Assembly: GCA_001600615.1 (NCBI GenBank)
Contig: BCKK01000006.1
Location: forward strand, 682,001 to 746,000
Origin: Dioszegia crocea
Lineage: Eukaryota; Basidiomycota; Tremellomycetes; Tremellales; Bulleribasidiaceae
Length of the DNA: 64,000 bases
Direction of reading: 5' to 3'
Every line of letters begins with the position of its first letter. Positions within the stretch are counted from its first letter, which is position 1. A program made the translations under genes and the position numbers. Positions 57,099 through 64,000 of the stretch are shown here, in pieces. Below the pieces are notes generated by a model. That model was given only the letters and a program-made list of their open reading frames with translations, was not told where the DNA came from and did not search any database.

Positions 57099-58316
57099 CT
57101 AGCTCGTCGACTTCCTGGAAGATCGCCGCCCTTTGTCCGGGACCGCCGGAGGAGGAGTCACCTTGGCGGCTTTGCGGACCGGAGCGACTGTGACTTCGTC
57201 GCCGTCGTCGCTGTACGCCTGGCGCATTCGCTTCTTCCCGTTCTCACTCGCCTTGCTGATCACAGACTGTCGGTAGCCTAGGGTGGGTCGAGCGGGGCTG
57301 GTGGTTATGGTGATATTGGTAGGGGAAGCCGGTTTCTTGCGATAGGTGGTTGTCAACTTCCGCACGGGCACCTTGGCCTTCATTTCCTTCTTCTTCTCCT
57401 TCACGATCTCCACGACGACCTCTTGAGATTCCTCTTCTTCCTCTCCCTCCTCCCTCTCCTCCTCCCCCTCTGCTTCCTTCTCCGCCTCCACCTCAATCTG
57501 GGCCGTTTCGTCCTCGTCAATCGTCGCCCCATCGATCTCCTTCACCTCCATCTCCGTGATTTCCTCCGCTCCCTCCTCGGCAAGTTCCTCCCTATCCTCG
57601 GCATCCTCCGTATCCTCCACAGTCTTGTCGTCGTCCTCATCGACCACCAACTCCGCGGGGATAAGCTCGACGGTTGTCCCTTCTTCCTCCACTTCAGCTT
57701 CCGCTTCATCTTCCTCATCCTCGATAATTTCTTCCAAGATGACCATTTCCTCTTCGACAGGGGAGACTTCCACCTTGGGAGAGAGGCTGATTGTCGGACT
57801 TGGCGGTGCGGGTGGAAGGTATAATTCGCCAGCGACGGCATCGTCGGTCCAGAGTGCACGACCAATCTTTAGAGCAGGAAGGATTGTCTATACCGTCAGC
57901 CAAACTTTCTTCCTTCCCTTCCTCTCCCTCCTGCCCACTCCCCTTCTCATATGAGAAGAGCCCAAACTCACGTTGTGATAGATATCGTGTAACTCTGTTC
58001 CCGTCCACATCTTTCCCTGGTCCTTCTTCGCCTTCTTTCCCCTCTTCGGTTTCGCCCCATCACTTTCCTTCTCGCCCATCCTCTTGGCTAGATCATGCCA
58101 ATCGCAACTCTTGACTGCGTCAAGCTTGGCGAGGATCAGACGAAGGACGAAGGTCTTGTCAAGTAGTGACGGAGCCGGGGTGGAGGTGTCCTCGGATTCA
58201 TCCTCGGATTCGGAGGGGGATGCAGCTTTACTGGGCTTGGAGGGACGTTTGGCCCGGGGTTTGGTGGGTGCTTTCGCTTTGATCGCTTTGGGTTTAGCGG
58301 CTTGGGATTTCGCCAT
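57099..58316 (-). CDS. Acidic Myb/SANT-like nuclear protein
   Basis: Two exons. The basic Lys/Ala/Pro-rich N-terminus (MAKSQAAKPKAIKAKAP) precedes one helical domain: DKTFVLRLILAKLDAVKSCD, WHDLAKRMG, then KMWTGTELHDIYHNTILPAL. The pattern (hydrophobic helix, W..LA..M, ...Y...LP.L) resembles a Myb/SANT-type DNA-binding repeat and matches the neighbour at 58695. A very long Glu/Asp-rich tract follows (over 120 residues), then a basic Ser-rich tail with likely nuclear localisation sites (NGKKRMR; KGRRSSRKSTS). The length is about 390 residues. The specific function is unknown; a chromatin role is inference. Confidence 0.7.
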
Positions 58317-58694
58317 GGTGAGTGGACGTTTGTTATGGGAGATGATATGAAGGGGGGAAGTGGAGGAGTTTGGAATGGGATGAAGTAGAGAAGAAGGATG
58401 GAGATCCGGATCCGAGGCGAGAGGAAGGGAGGATGACTGTGTGCTGATGAGGACAGGGACACACTCTAATTTCGGGGGTCCTCGCTTTGGGCGTTTCAGA
58501 ATTCCAGGCACCATCAACGCCCAGATCTCCCCACCCTTTTCCCCACTTGGCTACGGCGGCCGAGGCGTGGGCAACCGAGAGATATAAAGGGGGCAGCCTG
58601 GCTTGCATCTTGCGCCATCATCACCCCTTCCCAATCTACATCTGCCATTCCCACTTCCACTTCCACCAACCTACTACCTCATACACACCTCACA
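58317..58694. promoter_or_regulatory. Divergent promoter region with TATA-like box
   Basis: 378 bp between two divergent Myb/SANT-like genes. A TATA-like element (gatataaagg, 58581-58590) lies about 105-115 bp before the plus-strand ATG, followed by a pyrimidine-rich CA/CT stretch typical of fungal 5'UTRs. Confidence 0.5.
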
Positions 58695-59418
58695 ATGCCC
58701 AAAGCCACTACCTCCAAGTCCGCCACTCACTTCAAGCCGTACGACCGGTCCTCGCAGACCCCTCCCTCTGATGATGGCGTCAGCCAGGTCGACGAGGAGG
58801 AGATTTATAAGCCCAAGAAGACCAGGACAAACGAAGGCGGCGGCGGTGGCAAGGACATGTACAAGTTCACTCGGGTCGTGCTAGTCACTCTTCTCCTCGC
58901 TGTAAGTTCATCACCATGCCTAAACTCTAAATCACATAGGCTGACGTTACAGCCCGCAAAACCGAACTGGGATGCAATTGCAGCTACTATCGGTAAGACC
59001 AGAGCCCGTAAGTCTACCCTTCACATACTTTGCTCTGTCCTTCCCAGAGACTGACTTTTGCAGAGACATACGATGTCTGGCGCAAGTCGCTGCTCCCCAA
59101 CCTACTCTCCAACAAGCCGTGGTCCTGTGGTCCGGGTATGGAGGGTAAAGGGGTTAGGACGCAGATCATGCTGGCAGTGCTCACTGTAAGTTGGCTTGAC
59201 TACTGTCTCACAATTGCCAAGACTCATTGCTGATGCATATAGGATCTCAAGCCCGATTGGATCGCCCTCGCAGACTACTTTCCGGGCCGCAAAAGGACTC
59301 GTGAGTCCTCCATTAGAGTGGAAGTCGGCGGAACATTAGACTGATGATAACAGAGATCTTCGATCTATGGAGGAAGACCATTGTGCCTAGGTTGGAGAGG
59401 GGTGATGTCATCGAGTAG
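58695..59418 (+). CDS. Small protein with two Myb/SANT-like repeats
   Basis: It starts MPKATTSKSATHFKPYDRSS, with a charged flexible N-terminus and a Gly run. Repeat 1: YKFTRVVLVTLLL, PNWDAIAATIGKTRAQTYDV, WRKSLLPNL. Repeat 2: RTQIMLAVLTDLKPDWIALA, DYFPGRKRTQIFDLWRKT, IVPRLERG. Each has a first helix, W..IA/LA, G..R and a third helix with W.K.(L/I).P, the layout of a Myb/SANT domain. Three to four short introns give about 165 residues. It is likely a nuclear DNA- or histone-binding protein; its targets are unknown. Confidence 0.75.
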
Positions 59419-59754
59419 TATCATCGAGTGACTCTACCGTACTTCTACATCTTCGCGTTTGTATCTTTTGCATCTTAATTCTTGACCTTACATCTCCCAC
59501 ATGGCCGTCTACACGGAAACGACAAGATGCTCTCGATCGATGGATTTACACTTCACCCGCATACATTACACACTTTTGAGCCTGACGTCCCTAACGCCCC
59601 TAACGTCCCTCGCTCAAAGGGCAGATATGTGATCGAGCTGTCTAGCCTCTGAGATTGCCCTTCCTTCATATCAGTACGGCCGTGTCAGTATCAGCACGGC
59701 CATGCCAGCGAGCACGAATCAGCATCAGTAAGACAATTACATACACCCGTAAGA
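59419..59754. other. Convergent intergenic region
   Basis: 336 bp between the 3' ends of the small Myb-like gene and the MFS gene, with short direct repeats such as TACGGCCGTGTCAGTATCAG-like pieces near 59675-59705. No gene was seen. Confidence 0.4.
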
Positions 59755-61854
59755 TCATACTCTATCACTCACTACCCCAACCCCCTTCTCCTCAACCTCA
59801 CCCTCCGCCACCTCTGCCTCAGCCTTCTGCGCCGCCTCCTCTTTCTTGACTTTCCCAATCGCCCCCATCCCTCTCAGCATCACTACCGCTATACCTAGCG
59901 CCACCAGACTACACCCTGCTCCCAGCCAAAACGCAGCGTGAAGCCCTTCTAATTGCGCATCGACGGGTTCTAGTCCGGCGTGGAGCGCCCGCTCGTTGTA
60001 TGCTGCGGAAATGACGGTTGTTATTGCTATGCCGAAGGATCCGCCCAGTTGGATCAGGGTCTGGAATACGGCTGAGATGTTAGTTCGGCCAATCCTGAAG
60101 ACAATGAACCACTCACCTCCTGCTACAGATTGTTCTTCGGGGAGTGCTAGTGCCGCGACGAAGATCGATCCGGTTGCCATCAAGCTGGCTAATCAGCACA
60201 GCGTTCCATATTCAACATCTTGGTCACTTACAAATCTGCCCCGAGGACGACCATCCACATGCCGTTGAATGGCAAACGCCAGTAATTCACATCTTTAGGT
60301 GCCACAGCAAATAGGACATTGGCGATGCTGATCTGATCAGCGCACGACTCGGATAGCAAGAAATCGACTTACGCTGTCGATAGAATTCCAGTGCAGATGA
60401 TCCACTGCGTCCGGACCTTGTTGACTAGCCAAGCGACGAGAACATTACACAACACGCCTGATACCGAGGTCGGTAGGAAGCGGAGCATCGCACCGACAGT
60501 ACCCGTTTGCTGGACCTGCTGATAGAACAGCGTGGCATGGTAGAATAGAGCCTGTACATCAGCTCAGCCCAGTAGATGGAGAAGTGGACGGCCTGGAAGA
60601 CATACCGAAAAGCCCATCCAGGAGATGAAGCCGATAAAGTACACTGCGGCCAATCGTCCTTTTGCTCGTGTCCAAAGTTTGAGGCGCATAAGAGGAGGTC
60701 GGGTCGTATTATTAATGACGTGACGTTCCCAGAAGAAGAATGCGGCAATGAGACCAATACCCAAGATGAGCATGGCGATGATATCTGTATAGATCAGCGT
60801 TGATTCTCAGTAGACAAAGCAACTCACATCCTGTTCTCCAGCCTTGTGGGGAGCTGTCTCCGGCACTAATGACGAACATGAACAAGATCAACCCGACGGT
60901 TACAAGAGCGGCTCCAATCCAGTCTACACGCTTATCGACAGTCTGTACGATATCTGCTGGGATGAAGATGAAGCCGAGTGAGCCGACGAGGAAGCAGAGT
61001 GAGGCGAGCGTCCATAGTACTGCGCGCCATGTTTGACTTATCGTCAGCTTGATCCCTTGATAGCAGATCACACTTACGGTGTGTAAGAAGTGAGAAGACC
61101 GCCGATGACTAGACCGACTGCTCCGCCTACTGGAGCTCCGGCGGAGAAACAGGCAAAAGCGCTGGATCGAGCTCGCCCTTTGAAATTGGTCGCTATGATA
61201 CCAATAGCACTAGGCGTACTAACCATCAGCGGACTTCTTTCAAGCAAAGCTCAAGACATACCTCATTGCATTGCCCATACCCGCCAAGGCACGCGTGATG
61301 ATCAATGCCGTGCCGCTAGTCATGAACCCCCCAATCAACGTCCAGATCGCATTCCACAGCACGCCAGCCACAAACACTTTCTTCCGCCCATGCACATCCG
61401 CTATCCGCCCGGCGAGCAGCAAGAAGCAGCCGGCGGTGAGACTGTACACTGACGACACCCACTGTAGGTCGACTTCCCGCATGCCGAGGTCGACCTGGAT
61501 GACAGGCAGGGAGATGATGAGACCCATAGCCCCGGCTGCTCCGAGACACATTGTACATGTCACAATCGCCGCAATGGCTATCAGCCGGGCCGTGGATAAT
61601 GGAGGAGGGACGACATGATCTGGCGAAGAAGGAGAGAGGGTGGGGACATCTTTGTCAAGATGCGGAGCTTGGGATAAGTCCAGGGCCAGATTTTTGTTAT
61701 CGTCGGCTATGCCCGATGGAGACTTGGTGCTCTGGTGTGATCGAGTGGGCACGAGTGGGGCGTTGGGTGAGACAGGAGGAAGGACAGCGACACCACCAGC
61801 GAGAGCCTCGGTCGTCGTTATGCCCGAGGAGCTCAAGGCGACATGATGTGACAT
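59755..61854 (-). CDS. Major facilitator superfamily transporter, DHA (drug:H+ antiporter) type
   Basis: A plasma-membrane type transporter of about 12-14 helices. The disordered N-terminus (about 85 residues, MSHHVALSSSGITTTEA) is followed by helices LIAIAAIVTCTMCLGAAGAM and WVSSVYSLTAGCFLLLAGRI. Motif A is GRIADVHGRKKVFVAG. Then come IGGFMTSGTALIITRALAG, ARSSAFACFSAGAPVGGAVG and the later helix YFIGFISWMGFSV. The C-terminal part has GGSFGIAITTVI and LHAAFWLGAGCSLVALGIAV, typical of the DHA2 class. It ends in an acidic/Lys-rich cytoplasmic tail. Six or seven introns give about 560-580 residues. The substrate is unknown; drug or organic-solute efflux is the family expectation. Confidence 0.92.
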
Positions 61855-62318
61855 GACCGCGACCGTTAGATGGCTTTCGCGAAAGGGGTGAAAGTCGAGG
61901 TGGCGGTTTTGCTCTTCAGGCGTCTATTCGGCGTTCAGCTGCCTGTCGCCGAGCGCCAGAGAGCGATTATACACAGCCTCAGTCTCTGAGTGAGTAGACA
62001 AGACGAGAAACAAAGGGAGCATCAATCCCCTTCTGACTCATTTCAGTCAGAGGGCTAAAATTGCATGCGCGCAAAGGGTCGGACCGATATTTGGGCGAGA
62101 GAGAGGCTATTTGCCGAGGTTTAACCGATCCTATTTCGGTCATCTCCGTTCCGCGTTATTCATGTCTGGTGGATTACAAAATTACTAACTAAGAAGAGCC
62201 GCTGGGCACGTGACTAGACCCCTCCTCACCCAAACTTGGCACTGGATTAATCATTTTGTGATCACTTGTCGAACGCAACCACGCTTTACACATCAGATAA
62301 CCCTTCGCTGAGCTCAAG
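61855..62318. promoter_or_regulatory. Divergent upstream region, MFS / SRP72
   Basis: 464 bp between divergent starts. A TTTTGTGATCACTTG stretch near the SRP72 side and GC-rich blocks near the MFS side are visible. No defined site is claimed. Confidence 0.4.
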
Positions 62319-63568
62319 ATGGCACCCAGCGCGAAGCCCAAAGCAACAGCTACTTCCTCGACTAAGCGGGAGTTTAAACCGAGACCGCCTCGATCGGCAG
62401 AAGAGCGTTTGCCTAAGCTGTATCATGGCTTGACGGATCAGGTAGATGGAGGTCATTTCCAGGGCGCTATCACCACTTGTCGCAAGAGTGAGTGTGCTCA
62501 TTGAGGGTATCAGTCCAGGGCTCGAATTGTTAATCGTGACGCTCGGAAGGATTCGATGATAAGGGCCGAGGAAAGGCCAGAATTGTTCTCATGAGACGGA
62601 GCTAAACATTCAGTTCTTGCGCTTGATCCTTCATCTATCCCGGCTTTCAAGACGCTTCTGTTCCTCCACCTTCACACAGACGAATATGCTTTGGCATTGG
62701 CGCTGCTTGACAACCCTCCTTCCGGGTCGACTTCCGCTTTAGACTTCGAAAGGGCGTACTGCCTCTACCGGCTGCACCGCGAGAAGGAGGCGCTGGAGGT
62801 GTTGAAGAACATTTCATCTCAAGGGCGCAAGGAAGACCACTTGGAGGCACAGATCGTAAGCATTACCTCTATAGTACCGCATAGAGCTGATTGACCAAGA
62901 GCTACCGGTTAGGTGACTACGAGCGGGCGCAACAGCTGTACGATGATCTCCTGGCCGGCTGTGATTCGGTATGTCCACAGTCCTGCTTCTAAATCGATTT
63001 GGACTACTGTAGCTGACCGATATAGTCCTCATCTGAGTATCCCGACATCATGACCAACATCAACTCGACAAGTCTACATGTTGACTTTGTGTCACACGAT
63101 TTCCACTCTCATCTCTCCGCTCCATCACCTGCTCAGGCCGCTGGCCAGACCAGCCACGTCCCCTCTGAAGGCGATTTGGAGACTTTCGTTCCCAGTTTGC
63201 CGACCGGCTGGGCTACTGGTGGAGTGGCGAGCACATCGACCAAGGCACCAGCTGCACCAGCGAAGGCTGAGAAGAAGAAGCCGAGACATAAGCTGCCTAA
63301 GGGTGCTGTCGCGGGCAAGCCATTCATTGAAGATGTAAGTATACGCCTCTTGCTCACAGCTCAGAGTCAAAGCTGACATACATAGCCTGACAGGTGGTTG
63401 CCGATGAAGCAGAGGGCGTCCTTCATTGCTGCCCTAAGCAAGAAGAAGGGAGGTAATATGAGTATGGGTGTCGGTATGACTCAAGGTAGTTCTTCACATG
63501 CTTCCAGCGGGGCAGCGGCCGGAGGTGGTGGATCTGGAGGTAATAAGAAGAAGAAGGGGAAGAAGTAA
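62319..63568 (+). CDS. SRP72: Signal recognition particle subunit SRP72, short form
   Basis: A component of the SRP that targets nascent secretory proteins. The N-terminus is basic (MAPSAKPKATATSSTKRE). TPR-like helices follow: LPKLYHGLTDQVDGGHF, AITTCRKILALDPSSIPAFK, YALALALLDNPPSG, AYCLYRLHREKEALEVLKNI, YRLGDYERAQQLYDDLLAG. Then comes YPDIMTNINSTS. The C-terminal RNA-binding part is clear: KKKPRHKLPKGAVAGKP, DPDRWLPMKQR, and a Gly/Lys-rich tail. About six exons give roughly 320 residues, half the length of human or yeast SRP72. The middle TPRs seem to be missing, with the TPR block running straight into a linker and the RNA-binding tail. No frameshift was seen that would explain this. Confidence 0.86.
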
Positions 63569-64000
63569 TAATGTTGCGATCTTTCCGGCCTGGAAAGAAG
63601 GGTAGCAAAGGTTGTGCCCACTCGACATGCATCGGTAAAGAATCTTGGGTATTTATGAGATGAGACTGATTAACTAAGCTAGCAATTCTAGGTTACTGTG
63701 TGTGTAGAAAGGGAGGGGCAGGGGCAGGGGTCAAAGGATGGGGACAGTCACGCGCCTGATTTGCTTTCCCTGACCCAGAGGTTTCATATCGCACTCTTCT
63801 GTGAGTTCTCCCCTACTTCGTCCTCACTGATTCCTCAGCTCCTTCCCACAAGCACCTAGCCAGCTACCTCCGATCCGCACATCGTACACGCGATTATCCA
63901 CATCGGCTGACCCATGGAGGATGCGGCCGGCCCGACATAGGCGGAATGTTTGACGCGTAGAATCTACTTGAACCTTGACACACTCTACCCCCTCGTCACC
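63569..64000. other. Right-edge region, no gene supported
   Basis: 432 bp downstream of SRP72. A purine-rich patch (63708-63740) and a TC-rich part are visible. The 3' end or an exon of a neighbouring gene could begin here, but no frame is convincing. Confidence 0.35.

Overview
This is nuclear DNA from a basidiomycete fungus, most likely a Tremellomycete (a Cryptococcus/Kwoniella/Trichosporon-type yeast). The genes are dense, sit on both strands and are cut by many short introns (about 45-100 nt) with GT...CTGAC/CTGAT...AG signals. The gene set is typically fungal: GCN1, NOP2, ARP8, RPN12, RCF1, SRP72 and a Kex2-processed barwin-like cluster. No rRNA, convincing tRNA, CRISPR array or transposon was found. 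Gene models were read by eye from splice signals and family similarity, so exon edges are approximate unless given.

Left part (1-19.5 kb): the 5' end of an unidentified protein runs off the window. It is followed by a nine-exon 2-oxoglutarate/Fe(II) oxygenase-like gene. A divergent translation pair comes next, RPL28 (uL15) and the 9.3-kb, roughly 30-intron GCN1. Then a kinesin lies head to head with a Sos7-like kinetochore gene, two chromosome-segregation functions over one shared promoter region.

Middle (19.8-43 kb): three tandem secreted barwin-like/double-psi beta-barrel genes share a signal peptide, a Kex2-type KR site, a Pro/Ser/Thr-rich linker and an almost invariant C-terminal tail. 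Housekeeping genes follow: D-aminoacyl-tRNA deacylase, an unknown small protein, RPN12, an NTF2+RRM (G3BP/Bre5-like) protein, a METTL16-type RNA m6A methyltransferase, RCF1, a MAT2B-like NAD(P)-binding protein, NOP2 and ARP8.

Accessory region (43.0-55.7 kb): seven same-strand tandem copies of a family I do not recognise. Each begins with an F-box-like N-terminus split by a phase-0 intron. The first exon is 72 codons in six copies and 71 in the other. Then come a conserved core (FCQRG..GPLSLP..W) and, in most copies, a C-terminal CxxCGW motif. Two copies are frameshifted and one carries an AT-rich intron or insertion. This is the best candidate for something undescribed. 

Right part (56-64 kb): tubulin-folding cofactor B, two divergently transcribed Myb/SANT-like genes that look related to each other, a DHA-type MFS transporter, and an unusually short SRP72.
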